A stretch of 28,030 bases of DNA, from positions 1-28,030 of IMG/VR virus record IMGVR_UViG_3300035670_001034. One strand, 5' to 3'. This DNA comes from a virus. Under the pieces are notes generated by a model, which saw only the letters and a list, made by a program, of their open reading frames with translations, had not been told where the DNA came from and ran no database searches. Positions 15,106 through 23,001 of the stretch are shown here, piece by piece. The translations under genes and the position numbers were made by a program. The stretch's first letter is position 1. Each line of letters starts with the position of its first letter.

Positions 15106-17885
15106 CAGATTACTCCTTTTTGAATAGCGTTGTAACGGTTGGTAAGTTTGTCGATGGCTCCGATTTCATTGAGCTCATACATTGAGTATTCGGTGCCGAA
15201 CTCCTCGGTTTCACCTTTCGGGTTGGAGAGAGTCACGGTCTTCTCCTTAGGGGATTTGCGAAGGCGCTCGTCAATCGCAACCGAGGAGAAGTAGGCTCGA
15301 GAGAGGGGAAGATCTGGGATCCCCACTGCCGAGTGGAACAGGGACCAGGTATACATATGAGCGATTTGGAATAGAACAGCAAACTGTTCAGCGTAACGCT
15401 CCGGAGTCATAAACCAAATCTCGTCATGGATGCTCAGAACGAAACGAGCTGGGATTTTGTACTCTGCGGTTAGCCAGTGGACTGCTGTGAGCATAATGGA
15501 CAGGATCTCAGCACCAGAGGACTGAATGGTCCAGTTTACGCGGCCTGTCTTGAAGTCATCGCCGACGGCAGCGGGACGCATTGCCGTGGAGATTTTGGTT
15601 CCGAGACAAGGTAGCTGAGGCACACGGGACCGCATCGCAATCTCTTCCATGAAGTTGAAGCAGCCTGAGTCAGACCCTCCTTCGTACAACCCGTTCCGGA
15701 GCCTTCCTTTCTTACCTTCGAGAATACGATAAGCAAAGTTTTTTACTTCGTTCGGGGACTTCTCGGGGTATTTCCGTCGGATGTAGGTTTGCACGGCGCG
15801 GACCCCAGCCCCGTAGAGCACCGCGAAACCTGCGATTTTGGCGGTGTCCCGGTCCACGCCAGCCAGCTTAGCAAGAGCACTATGGGGATCAGTCCCCGCC
15901 TCTTTTGACCCGGAAAGAACGTTGTAACCAAACGGCGAACATCCAACATGACCACCTTCCCACTTGTCAGAGTAGATTGAAGCGATTTGCATCTCTTGAC
16001 CATCAAAGTCAGCGCCAACGATCTTCCAGCCATCGGGTGCTTGCACACGAGACTTCAACTCGGTGCCAATGCGCCAGTTTTTCGTTGAGCACATTGTCAC
16101 CATAAGAGATTCCACAGTGCGGCGGGTGACGGTTCCGTGGCAGAGAATCTCAGGGAGGGTGACAAGAGCATCTTCGCCATGGGGATTGGCAACGGGAAGG
16201 AAGATCCGGTCCATCACGCGCTTGCGAACCGAAGTCCAATATGAGACCGCGTTCGCGATCTCAAGTGCCCGTTTCGCCTCTGGTAGGTCGCTATTGAGCC
16301 GACCCACCTTCATATCGTCGACAAAGTCTTTCGAAAGCACCCCGCCAACATTTGCTCCTGTTCCTTTCGGGTGAGGAATCTTCTGTGCTTTGCCTTCTTC
16401 GTCATGATATTTCCAACCTTCACTCTTAGTGTGATACATTGGAGAGCCTTCCCAAGTTAGCTTGAGTAGAATGTGTGAAAGATTGCTCTTGACGCCGATG
16501 TGTTCGTTGGGGTCCTTAATGAATGGGCGAACCCAGTTTGGGATTCCAGCATACTTGCCTTTCTGTGTCTTAACCTCCCAGTCTAGTTGCGAGAGCCAAG
16601 GGTCCCGCGCAATCCAGGACTCGGCCATTCCCGGCTCAGCATAATAAAGATCACGCCACTCGTCATAATACTTCCAGACAAGATCTTGACACAGCTTCGT
16701 CATTTCCTTGTTGTGCTCATCGAAGACTCGCTCGACATTCTTGATCCAGTCTTCCCAGTCGGGGACGAGTGGGACGATGGAACCGTTCAGATGATAGTGA
16801 CCACAAAGTGCTGTGAGGCTTGGGGTCGCATCGACATACTTAGGCCACAGAGCCTGGAAGAGTTCGGCAGTGTAGAATGCGTCTTTGATGGCGTAATCGA
16901 CAGCATCGGTTAGCATCTGCCGAATCTGACTCAGATGAGTTGCTGATACGAAAATGTCCCGCACTGCCTTGTCCCCGGCGCCCAAAGGCTGAACATCGTC
17001 TCCGAAAAACTTACGCACTTCGTAAACGTGAAAGTTGTAAGTGGCCACCAGAGAGTTGGTGGAACCTTCGTCCAGCCACTTGGGGGCATACCTTAGCTTT
17101 CGTTTTTCTTCGTCAGTAAGGTTCTCAGGGTCCTTACCAGCCAGAACATATAACCAGCGCTGGCCACTGGCAAGACCAGATACGCCAATGTGTGCAGAGA
17201 GTGTGTCAAAATAGAAGTTTTCGGGTTTGGTGCGATCGAGTGAGTAACCCTCGCGGGCGCGGACTCGGTCGTAGGAAATATTGTGGCCAACTACAAAGCG
17301 ATTCTCACCAATCGGAATCAGCGAGTGTTGGTCCCACTGATCCTCCGGGATGCTCGGATCAATAAGTTCAGAAGCCAGCCAAATGTAAGCCGCTTTGGTA
17401 GATAGCGCAGTGCCAATAATCGGAAACGCGCCACCATGCACATAAGTCTCAGTATCGAACGTGAATGCTTTTTCCAGAGGATACGGTACAGATTCCGTCT
17501 TCCACTTGCCGCGTACCTTCGTGTAGCGCGTCCAGCCGGGCTTGAATACAAGCTCGGTTCTCGGCGGGATTTCTGGTAGTGTGCAAACTGCATAAACATC
17601 CGCGAGCTCCTTATACTCGCCTACTTGTTCTTTCGCAATCTCCTCAAAGTGTGCTCTGAGGTTGCCACCTTTGAGCTTCGGTAGAGGGAGGGGACCATCA
17701 TAAAGGTGATCAGGATAGTCAACGGGAGTGGCAATGTCGAACTCCTTCAGCAGGTTCTCGGCCCGTTGCATTTCCAGCCGAGACATTTTCTTAGGAGTTT
17801 CCTTACCAAAAATCCTCTCGTGAAGATCTTCAGAGAGGACTGGATAGCCGAGAGGTGTTTTCCGCATAGGCGATAGGTTTTGCAT
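15105..17885 (-). CDS. Family A DNA polymerase, mitochondrial Pol gamma-like
   Basis: This gene encodes 926 residues, a replicative DNA polymerase with 3'-5' proofreading. Exo I is FTFDTE (D144, E146). Exo II is VVGHNISYDR (D206), very close to the VVGHNVSFDR of Pol gamma. Exo III has Y331 and D335. Motif A is VGADFDGQEMQIAS (D626), motif B RDTAKIAGFAVLYGAG (R679, K683, F687, Y691) and motif C LSIHDEIWF (H820, D821, E822). Motif B matches the R..AKI.....YGAG of Pol gamma rather than the usual Pol I form. A long spacer (about 350-590) separates the domains, as in Pol gamma. There is no 5'-nuclease domain. F687 sits where human Pol gamma has Tyr951. The -10 box ends about 7 nt before the ATG, so the transcript may be leaderless. 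Confidence 0.93.
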   Translation of the reverse strand: MQNLSPMRKTPLGYPVLSEDLHERIFGKETPKKMSRLEMQRAENLLKEFDIATPVDYPDHLYDGPLPLPKLKGGNLRAHFEEIAKEQVGEYKELADVYAVCTLPEIPPRTELVFKPGWTRYTKVRGKWKTESVPYPLEKAFTFDTETYVHGGAFPIIGTALSTKAAYIWLASELIDPSIPEDQWDQHSLIPIGENRFVVGHNISYDRVRAREGYSLDRTKPENFYFDTLSAHIGVSGLASGQRWLYVLAGKDPENLTDEEKRKLRYAPKWLDEGSTNSLVATYNFHVYEVRKFFGDDVQPLGAGDKAVRDIFVSATHLSQIRQMLTDAVDYAIKDAFYTAELFQALWPKYVDATPSLTALCGHYHLNGSIVPLVPDWEDWIKNVERVFDEHNKEMTKLCQDLVWKYYDEWRDLYYAEPGMAESWIARDPWLSQLDWEVKTQKGKYAGIPNWVRPFIKDPNEHIGVKSNLSHILLKLTWEGSPMYHTKSEGWKYHDEEGKAQKIPHPKGTGANVGGVLSKDFVDDMKVGRLNSDLPEAKRALEIANAVSYWTSVRKRVMDRIFLPVANPHGEDALVTLPEILCHGTVTRRTVESLMVTMCSTKNWRIGTELKSRVQAPDGWKIVGADFDGQEMQIASIYSDKWEGGHVGCSPFGYNVLSGSKEAGTDPHSALAKLAGVDRDTAKIAGFAVLYGAGVRAVQTYIRRKYPEKSPNEVKNFAYRILEGKKGRLRNGLYEGGSDSGCFNFMEEIAMRSRVPQLPCLGTKISTAMRPAAVGDDFKTGRVNWTIQSSGAEILSIMLTAVHWLTAEYKIPARFVLSIHDEIWFMTPERYAEQFAVLFQIAHMYTWSLFHSAVGIPDLPLSRAYFSSVAIDERLRKSPKEKTVTLSNPKGETEEFGTEYSMYELNEIGAIDKLTNRYNAIQKGVI

Positions 17886-17891
17886 GTTTTT

Positions 17892-17918
17892 AGTATAGCG
17901 TGGTTTGATCCCGGTAAA
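17892..17918 (-). promoter_or_regulatory. Sigma70-like promoter of the DNA polymerase gene
   Basis: TTTACC, 15 nt, then TATACT (17892-17897). The expected transcription start, about 7 nt downstream, falls on the ATG at 17885. The gene before it ends at 17919, so the promoter fills the whole gap. Confidence 0.6.
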
Positions 17919-19118
17919 TCAGAGGGTGCCGATGGGAGGTGCGACAGGGTTGTCCTGTACAGGATACAGGAACGAATATTGAATCGCTTGCTGGTTGGCA
18001 TTCGGCGGAACGAAGTCGGCGACTTGGTTCTGGAAGAAGCGGTGGGGAACTTGGGCCCACTTGGGCTCGCTCGCGTCGGTGGTTGTGCTTACAGAGGTTA
18101 CGGTGATTACGAGGCCTGTTCCGGCCCCGACGGTGGTAGGGTCGGGAATCAGGGCATCGCCGGCAGCGTAACCAGTACCAGCAGCGTTCAGGATTACGCT
18201 AGTGATGCTACCGGAGGCTCCAACAATGATATCTAAGGTTGCACCAGAGCCAACGCCGGTTGTGGTTGTGGTTACCGCTGTGTAAGATCCAGGAGTGTAT
18301 CCTGTACCCGTTGTCCCCACTTGGAATGCAGTAATGGGACCGCCGATTGGGCCAACGGTGACGAAGAAACCAGTTCCAGAGCCCATACCGGCTGTCACGG
18401 TGAGGCCGTCTCCAGCAGTGTAACCAGAGCCTGCGGCATTGATGGAGGCTGCGGTAACGTAGCCATTAGCATCTACAGTGACATTCAGAGTGGCGCCTGT
18501 GCCACTACCACCTGCAGTGGGAAGTCCAGTGTAAGTGCCGGGAAGATAACCGCTGCCTGCGCCTAACGTAGTCAGAGAGGTGATGGGACCGGTTGCAAAG
18601 GTGTACGAGTGAACGTCGTACTCGAACATTGTCGGATCGCCCGGATTCACGTTATAGGCGTTCGGAGGAAGTTCGGTATAGTAATCGTAGTAGTTGGTAG
18701 TCCAACCTTTGAGAGCGGGGCGGACTGATTTGGTGTTTACAGTTGCAACTGTAACCGTTGCGCTGGTTCCTGCAGCAGTGCGAGGAATGTTGCCAAGAGT
18801 CAACACCTGACCAACGAAAAAGTTGCTGCCGCCAGCGGTGATTGTAACACCGGTTACAGCGCCTCCGGATACTGTTACAGTAGCATACCCGAAAGAGCCA
18901 ACTGCACCACCGAGATAGGTGTTTGGGTAAGTGCCGTCGGTGTAGTTGGTGCCTCCGGTGAAGGTGACTGTATCGATAGCACCGACAGTTCCAGCGACGG
19001 AAACTGCCGTGGCGGTGTCAAGGTAACCGTTTAGAATGATATTGCCGTAATTTTCGAGGTCGGGGGTGGTAAAGGTGGCCTCCACCGCCTTCGCCATTTG
19101 AACTGTGCGTGGAATCAT
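17919..19118 (-). CDS. Repeat-rich probable virion protein
   Basis: This gene encodes 399 residues from the ATG at 19118 (MIPRTVQMAK); an in-frame start at 19172 would overlap the upstream gene, and an ATG at 19097 is also possible. After about 45 residues come four glycine-rich units of 70-80 residues, with motifs GSGY(L/T)(P/A)G, GSGTGA, a V.G.(V/I)T.(A/V) segment and GTGYAAGD. They are related to the inserts in the tail sheath. The last 45 residues are different (WAQVPHRFFQNQVADFVPP) and may anchor the protein. Such repeats in cyanophage structural proteins are thought to form beta-rich surface modules. A tail fibre, sheath-associated or head surface role is possible. GGGTAAAAC lies 24-32 nt before the start, suggesting late expression. 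Confidence 0.75.
   Translation of the reverse strand: MIPRTVQMAKAVEATFTTPDLENYGNIILNGYLDTATAVSVAGTVGAIDTVTFTGGTNYTDGTYPNTYLGGAVGSFGYATVTVSGGAVTGVTITAGGSNFFVGQVLTLGNIPRTAAGTSATVTVATVNTKSVRPALKGWTTNYYDYYTELPPNAYNVNPGDPTMFEYDVHSYTFATGPITSLTTLGAGSGYLPGTYTGLPTAGGSGTGATLNVTVDANGYVTAASINAAGSGYTAGDGLTVTAGMGSGTGFFVTVGPIGGPITAFQVGTTGTGYTPGSYTAVTTTTTGVGSGATLDIIVGASGSITSVILNAAGTGYAAGDALIPDPTTVGAGTGLVITVTSVSTTTDASEPKWAQVPHRFFQNQVADFVPPNANQQAIQYSFLYPVQDNPVAPPIGTL
18080..18990 (-). repeat. Four tandem glycine-rich beta repeat units
   Basis: Four units of roughly 210-240 bp encode G..GY..G....., then GSGTGA, then a strand pair. They are homologous in pattern to the repeats at about 8660-9190 and 10317-10585 in the sheath gene. 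Confidence 0.65.
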
Positions 19119-19141
19119 CGTGCCACTCGGGAATATATTCG

Positions 19142-19150
19142 GTTTTACCC
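19142..19150 (-). promoter_or_regulatory. GGGTAAAAC element (candidate late promoter)
   Basis: The GGG TAA AAC contains the stop codon of the 88-aa gene and lies 24-32 nt before the start of the repeat-rich virion gene. Confidence 0.4.
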
Positions 19151-19411
19151 TCCAAAATCGCACTCCCAGCACAGTCGACCGGGTGCTTCATCGTAAAGAC
19201 CTAGGTTGCGAGCTTCGTTAATAGCGTCTAAGAGAGCCTTATCATTCTTGAGGCGCCGATGCAATCGCAAACGCCACATGCAATACGCTTTTGCGTTCTT
19301 TTCGTTGGGTTGAGTGCAATATCTTTGGTAATAGGACTCAACCGTTTGTACCATGCCGATGCCAACCTTGGCGATAAGGTGGTCGACGGGGTTAAGAGCG
19401 TGAACTTTCAT
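19145..19411 (-). CDS. Small protein of unknown function
   Basis: This gene encodes 88 residues, helical and basic in the middle (AKAYCMWRLRLHRRLKNDKALLDAINEARN), with a C-terminal RLCWECDFGG that contains a CxxC (CWEC). A single CxxC could hold metal together with the upstream cysteines or be redox-active, but that is speculative. The ATG overlaps the stop of the preceding gene (ATGA), so the two are coupled. The length and gene order do not identify a known family. Confidence 0.65.
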   Translation of the reverse strand: MKVHALNPVDHLIAKVGIGMVQTVESYYQRYCTQPNEKNAKAYCMWRLRLHRRLKNDKALLDAINEARNLGLYDEAPGRLCWECDFGG

Positions 19412-20208
19412 TGAGGGAAGGCAAACTGTTTGAGTTCGAACTGGCGGAGACCCGTTTTTTCGTACACCGCGTCTTTATTTTTGCGGTATACCTCGTAGGC
19501 GTCGAAGATGGCGCTGAAGTTTATGGGGCGTTCGGCGGGAATATCACGCCAGGTGAGCATTTCAGTGAGGGTAAGGGGCATGTCGATGTCCCATTGCTCA
19601 TCACGGGACCCGTATAGCAGGGGGAGAGCATCGTTCCGCCACCAATCGGTGACTTGATCAATGGCGGAGTCCCAAGTTTCGGGGTCAGTGAGGTGGGTGT
19701 CATATTCTTCGCGCACCCAGGCAACGTATTCACGCCCGCGAGAGACCACTACAGAGGCGGAAGCTGGAACTTCCTCAAGGAAGTAGGCGGAATCTTCGGC
19801 AGACATTACCCGCTCAATAACTGCAGGGAACAGAAATGCCTCCGAGATTAACCGGAAGTCATCAGCACTGTCGCAGATCAGTCGTAGAATACTCTCGAGG
19901 ATGGCAACAGTTGAGGCAATGCGAATCTCATTGTCTGTGGCTGTGGGCGCTGCTGCGACACCTTCTGGGCTCTTACGCAAAAGCGCCAGCTCACGCTCGA
20001 GCCGACGCACTTCACGACCCATCTCGCGTTCTAGTTTAGCCTTGTAAATCTCTGCTTGTGTTAAAATATTGTCGAACTTCCCTTCGATTTTGTCAAGTTC
20101 AGCGTCGAATAACTCGACTTGAACCTTGAGGTTAGACAGTTTCTTCTTCAAGGAGGAAACTGACGACCGCATACTGTTGGTTGCGAGTACGATGTTGTCA
20201 GCAGTCAT
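19408..20208 (-). CDS. Coiled-coil protein of unknown function
   Basis: This gene encodes 266 residues. Residues 10-85 form a long predicted coiled coil (SSVSSLKKKLSNLKVQVELF, then EIYKAKLEREMGREVRRLER), followed by a helical, acidic region with several Trp residues (TWDSAIDQVTDWWRNDALPL). There is no catalytic motif I can name and no signal peptide. It is coupled to the upstream gene by TAATG and to the downstream one by ATGA, so three unknown genes form one translational unit from the promoter at 20780. It could be a structural or DNA-organising protein; function unknown. Confidence 0.7.
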   Translation of the reverse strand: MTADNIVLATNSMRSSVSSLKKKLSNLKVQVELFDAELDKIEGKFDNILTQAEIYKAKLEREMGREVRRLERELALLRKSPEGVAAAPTATDNEIRIASTVAILESILRLICDSADDFRLISEAFLFPAVIERVMSAEDSAYFLEEVPASASVVVSRGREYVAWVREEYDTHLTDPETWDSAIDQVTDWWRNDALPLLYGSRDEQWDIDMPLTLTEMLTWRDIPAERPINFSAIFDAYEVYRKNKDAVYEKTGLRQFELKQFAFPQ

Positions 20209-20759
20209 TAGGAAATGGGTTTGTAAGTTGCCTTGAGAATGTCTTGTTGAACGTCAATGATATCTACATTGAAGGCGTATTGGCGCTCGGGGTCGCTTAG
20301 GAGGTGGAACGCTCCTTCGAAGCGCTCGCCATCGTCGGAACGCAGATAGCTATTGCCAGGTGTTGGCGGTGAGCACAAGGCGATGTCGCCATCGAAATCG
20401 GGGTTGGCTTCGACTAGAGATTTGACAATACGCTCGTAAATGGCGCTGGCTGCCGCCATTTCCATATCGTTTGTAATTTGCGCCTTAAACTCACCCTCAA
20501 CGGGTTTGAGAATGGAGGCGAGGCCCGTGTTCAGGGTAATTTGCACATCACCACTGTCAACGTCAATGGAGAAGCAAACCTCGTCCGCCTCAAACTCGAT
20601 ATCTTCAGGGTCCTCAATATCCGGGAAGTTGTACTCAAGGAGATCGTAAAACGTTTCCTTCAACACATCGGCATCCGGGCCTTCAAGAGCATTGGCAATC
20701 GCGAAGAAGACTCGGGGGTTGCCGAGCAAGCGGGCAACAGGGTAGAAGATTTCAGTCAC
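20208..20759 (-). CDS. Acidic protein of unknown function
   Basis: This gene encodes 183 residues, strongly acidic (FPDIEDPEDIEFEADEVCFS), with an alternating hydrophobic pattern suggesting beta strands (CFSIDVDSGDVQITLNTGL). There is no membrane segment or nuclease motif. The start is GTG at 20759, supported by GGAG 10 nt upstream and a promoter whose expected start lies about 14 nt upstream. Acidic proteins of this size are often inhibitors or DNA mimics in phages, but nothing specific supports that here. Family not recognised. Confidence 0.7.
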   Translation of the reverse strand: MTEIFYPVARLLGNPRVFFAIANALEGPDADVLKETFYDLLEYNFPDIEDPEDIEFEADEVCFSIDVDSGDVQITLNTGLASILKPVEGEFKAQITNDMEMAAASAIYERIVKSLVEANPDFDGDIALCSPPTPGNSYLRSDDGERFEGAFHLLSDPERQYAFNVDIIDVQQDILKATYKPIS

Positions 20760-20779
20760 GAGTATTACTCCAGCGTTGC

Positions 20780-20807
20780 AGTATAGTGACTTGCCTGTCC
20801 CGGTAAA
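20780..20807 (-). promoter_or_regulatory. Sigma70-like promoter, TTTACC-16-TATACT
   Basis: The -35 TTTACC lies at 20802-20807, the spacer is 16 nt and the -10 TATACT is at 20780-20785. The bases around the -35 (TTTACCGGGA) match those at the polymerase promoter. Confidence 0.6.
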
Positions 20808-20820
20808 GGGGGCTACCGGG
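20799..20820 (-). terminator. Hairpin CCCGGTA/TACCGGG after the 57-aa gene
   Basis: A perfect 7-bp stem with an 8-nt loop lies between the 57-aa gene and the next promoter; the -35 box is part of the stem. An alternative pairing CCGGG/CCCGG involves 20816-20831 and the GGGTAAAAC element. On the minus strand no T-run follows, so termination would be weak. Confidence 0.4.
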
Positions 20821-20828
20821 TTTTACCC
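20820..20828 (-). promoter_or_regulatory. GGGTAAAAC element
   Basis: This element overlaps the stop codon of the 57-aa gene, 61-69 nt before the GTG at 20759, and sits just upstream of the sigma70-like promoter. The gene may therefore have both an earlier and a later signal. Confidence 0.35.
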
Positions 20829-20996
20829 CGGAACCCGCCAATGCCGTTTTGCCTCTTCGGGAAGTTGAGCGTAGTACTGGTGCTCGCGACCTTGATGAGC
20901 AAAGAGAGGGAGGCATAGTGCGATTTCGTACGGAGTGATGTCGGGTTGAGGGTCCCAGATTAGCTCGTTGGGAATGTGGATGGTGTAGACAGCCAT
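20823..20996 (-). CDS. Small protein (57 aa) of unknown function
   Basis: This is a short gene from ATG 20996 to TAA 20823. The product begins MAVYTIHIPNELIWDPQPDI and ends HWRVPG, with a Tyr/Gln-rich C-terminal half (REHQYYAQLPEEAKRHW). It starts 5 nt after the topoisomerase stop, so it probably shares that transcript. An overlapping longer reading frame at 20752-21030 has an Arg/Ser-rich composition unlike a protein. I prefer this frame for its natural amino acid use and gap-filling position. No family is recognised. Confidence 0.6.
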   Translation of the reverse strand: MAVYTIHIPNELIWDPQPDITPYEIALCLPLFAHQGREHQYYAQLPEEAKRHWRVPG

Positions 20997-21001
20997 GACT
21001 G

Positions 21002-22948
21002 TTAGAGAGTGACGTCAGTGAGAGAGGCAACCTTTATACCCTTGCCGCCGGGTTTGCCTGCCTTGATTGTTAGATCAAGTTTCAGTGCTTTCTTGCGAGA
21101 GGAAGCCCAAGGAACCTGATAGGTGCTTTCGCCAAAGTGAATGATGCTAGCGCCCTCAGGCAGCAACGCCTTCCCTTTGCTGTTTGCACGTGACAGGTCG
21201 GCTCCGTTAAGTGCCATAGCTTTCAGAGAATCCTCCAGCTTGAATACAACGAGATACTTTCTCTCGGTGACTTCTGATTCTTTCTTAGCCAGAAGGACAG
21301 GGGAGTAGCCATTGCCAAGGGTTCCTTTGAAGTTGAACGGAAGTTTCTTCAGTGTGCCGTCTTCGGTCAGGGTGATTAACTTGTCGGATTTCTCGAGAAT
21401 GAGAGCACCGCGAGGACCTTTGGCGGACTCCACGACTCCGCGCTTCATGTCAATTTTCAAGAACTTTGGTTTAGCAGCCGGTGCCGCTTGCCTTTGGGAC
21501 CCTTTCTCGACGATGAGGCTTTCCGGCGGGTCAATAATGGCCGAGCGGCGTGCCTCACCGTGCCGGACGCCAATGGCCTTAATCTCCTTGACCATGTAAG
21601 CTTTACGAGCCTTGTCGTTTTCGATAAGGTCCTTAAGTGTTGCCAAGCGGGTCTCCAGTTCTGCTTTCTCTGCAAGTAACTCTTCCGAGTCCATGTTTGT
21701 AAGGGACCGGAGCTTCATTTCTAAGATTGCCCGAGCTTGCTCACTTGTGAACTTCAGAGAGCGGTTGGAGACGAGTTCGACCAGTGCTTCTTTGGGGCTT
21801 TTTGCTGCGCGGATAACTTTGATGACCAAGTCGATCTTATCGACTGCCTTTAGAAGGCCGAGGACAATCTCGTGACGGGTTTCCTTGGCGTCTAACTCGT
21901 AAGTGAACTTTCGACCAAGGCAACCCAGGCGCCACGTCTGCCATTTTGTGATAAGGTCACGCGAAGGGAGTTCGACTGGTTTACTCCCGTCAAGACATAG
22001 ATTCCTCGCGCTATACGTAGATTCCAAGTCAGTGTATGCGTACAGGTACTTGGTAAGGGCAGAGGCATCGACACCGGGTTTTGCAATAACTTGGATGCAA
22101 TCTCCGGTGTTACAAGAGAGATCGATGACTTCGTTGATTCCATCGAATTTACCTTTTTCAAGACCGTCTTTGATTTGTTGTCCGATTTTCTCAGGGTTTG
22201 TGTTTGGAGGCAGGTTGGTATAACTGAGCGTCGCTCTCTCTTTTGCTCGCCCGCTTTTTTCTTGCACACCAATTTCGAGTTTAGCTCGCAGACGCAAGGT
22301 GCCGCTACCTGTCTTGACGTACTCCTGAAGCCCTTCATCTCGAATAATGTGGCAGCCTGTGGGGAAGTCTGGATACAGATCAGCACCACTCACAACTGCG
22401 TTACAGATGTCGCGTAGGTTATGTGAAGCTAACTTAGTGCTGTATCCCACCGAGATCCCCTCAGTACCATTCAGAAGGATTGCGGGGATTTTCGCATTGA
22501 GTACAACCGCTTCCTTGCGAGAATTGTCGTAGTTGGGTCGAGTTTCCCATGTTTCCCGGTCTTGCAGGAGAATCTCGAGAGCCGAGGTTGTAAGACGGTT
22601 CTCCAGATATCTTTCTGCGGCAGGGGGATCTACGGTGCTTCCTACATTGCCGTGTACGTCGACCCAAGGAATCATGTTGTTCCATGAAGTTGCCATGGAG
22701 ATTAGCGAACCGTAGGCGCTACCGTGGGGGTGGTAGAATGCACTCGTGAGGCCGGTGGTTCGGGCACACTTGACGTAAGGTTTGTTTGGGAGAAGTCCCT
22801 CTTCGAGCATTGTTTGAAGAATGCGTCGGCGTGATGGGATTAAGCCGTCACGGAGATCTGGTAGTGCTCTTGTTAGAGTTGCAAGGCTGTACTCGAGGTA
22901 AGAGTTTTTCACCTCGTGGACGAGGTCGATCGGAGTGTCGTTTTGCAT
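21002..22948 (-). CDS. Type IIA DNA topoisomerase, A (breakage-reunion) subunit
   Basis: This gene encodes 648 residues. The N-terminus follows the GyrA/ParC/T4 gp52 pattern: SLATLTRALPDLRDGLIPSR, RRILQTM, FYHPHG (71-76), DVHGNVGS (97-104) and PPAAERYLENRLT with the DNA-linking R113-Y114. A tower region and a long coiled coil follow, with a shortened C-terminal domain. The usual GyrA has about 875 residues and six beta blades, so this version is more ParC-like or T4-like and may relax or decatenate DNA rather than add supercoils. No ATPase subunit gene is in the window. The -10 boxes lie so close to the ATG at 22948 that the mRNA is probably leaderless. Confidence 0.9.
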   Translation of the reverse strand: MQNDTPIDLVHEVKNSYLEYSLATLTRALPDLRDGLIPSRRRILQTMLEEGLLPNKPYVKCARTTGLTSAFYHPHGSAYGSLISMATSWNNMIPWVDVHGNVGSTVDPPAAERYLENRLTTSALEILLQDRETWETRPNYDNSRKEAVVLNAKIPAILLNGTEGISVGYSTKLASHNLRDICNAVVSGADLYPDFPTGCHIIRDEGLQEYVKTGSGTLRLRAKLEIGVQEKSGRAKERATLSYTNLPPNTNPEKIGQQIKDGLEKGKFDGINEVIDLSCNTGDCIQVIAKPGVDASALTKYLYAYTDLESTYSARNLCLDGSKPVELPSRDLITKWQTWRLGCLGRKFTYELDAKETRHEIVLGLLKAVDKIDLVIKVIRAAKSPKEALVELVSNRSLKFTSEQARAILEMKLRSLTNMDSEELLAEKAELETRLATLKDLIENDKARKAYMVKEIKAIGVRHGEARRSAIIDPPESLIVEKGSQRQAAPAAKPKFLKIDMKRGVVESAKGPRGALILEKSDKLITLTEDGTLKKLPFNFKGTLGNGYSPVLLAKKESEVTERKYLVVFKLEDSLKAMALNGADLSRANSKGKALLPEGASIIHFGESTYQVPWASSRKKALKLDLTIKAGKPGGKGIKVASLTDVTL

Positions 22949-22949
22949 G

Positions 22950-22981
22950 ATTATACTATAGCGTTGATTGATTCATGGTAA
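22950..22981 (-). promoter_or_regulatory. Promoter of the topoisomerase gene
   Basis: TATAGT (22955-22960) and an overlapping TATAAT (22950-22955) both fit a -10 box; TTACCA lies 15 nt upstream of the first. The expected start is at or next to the ATG. Confidence 0.55.
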
Positions 22982-22995
22982 GGGGTGGTTTACCG
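22978..22995 (-). terminator. Weak hairpin after the HNH-like gene
   Basis: GGTAA and TTACC enclose an 8-nt loop shortly after the stop at 23002. There is no T-run, and it overlaps the -35 region of the next promoter, repeating the terminator-promoter arrangement seen at 26.4 and 26.75 kb. Confidence 0.3.
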
Positions 22996-23001
22996 TTTCT
23001 T

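Noticed and set aside
20752-21030. 92-codon minus frame between topoisomerase and acidic-protein genes
   Set aside because: Its composition is Arg/Ser/His-rich and it overlaps the topoisomerase end. The 57-aa frame at 20823-20996 is more natural.
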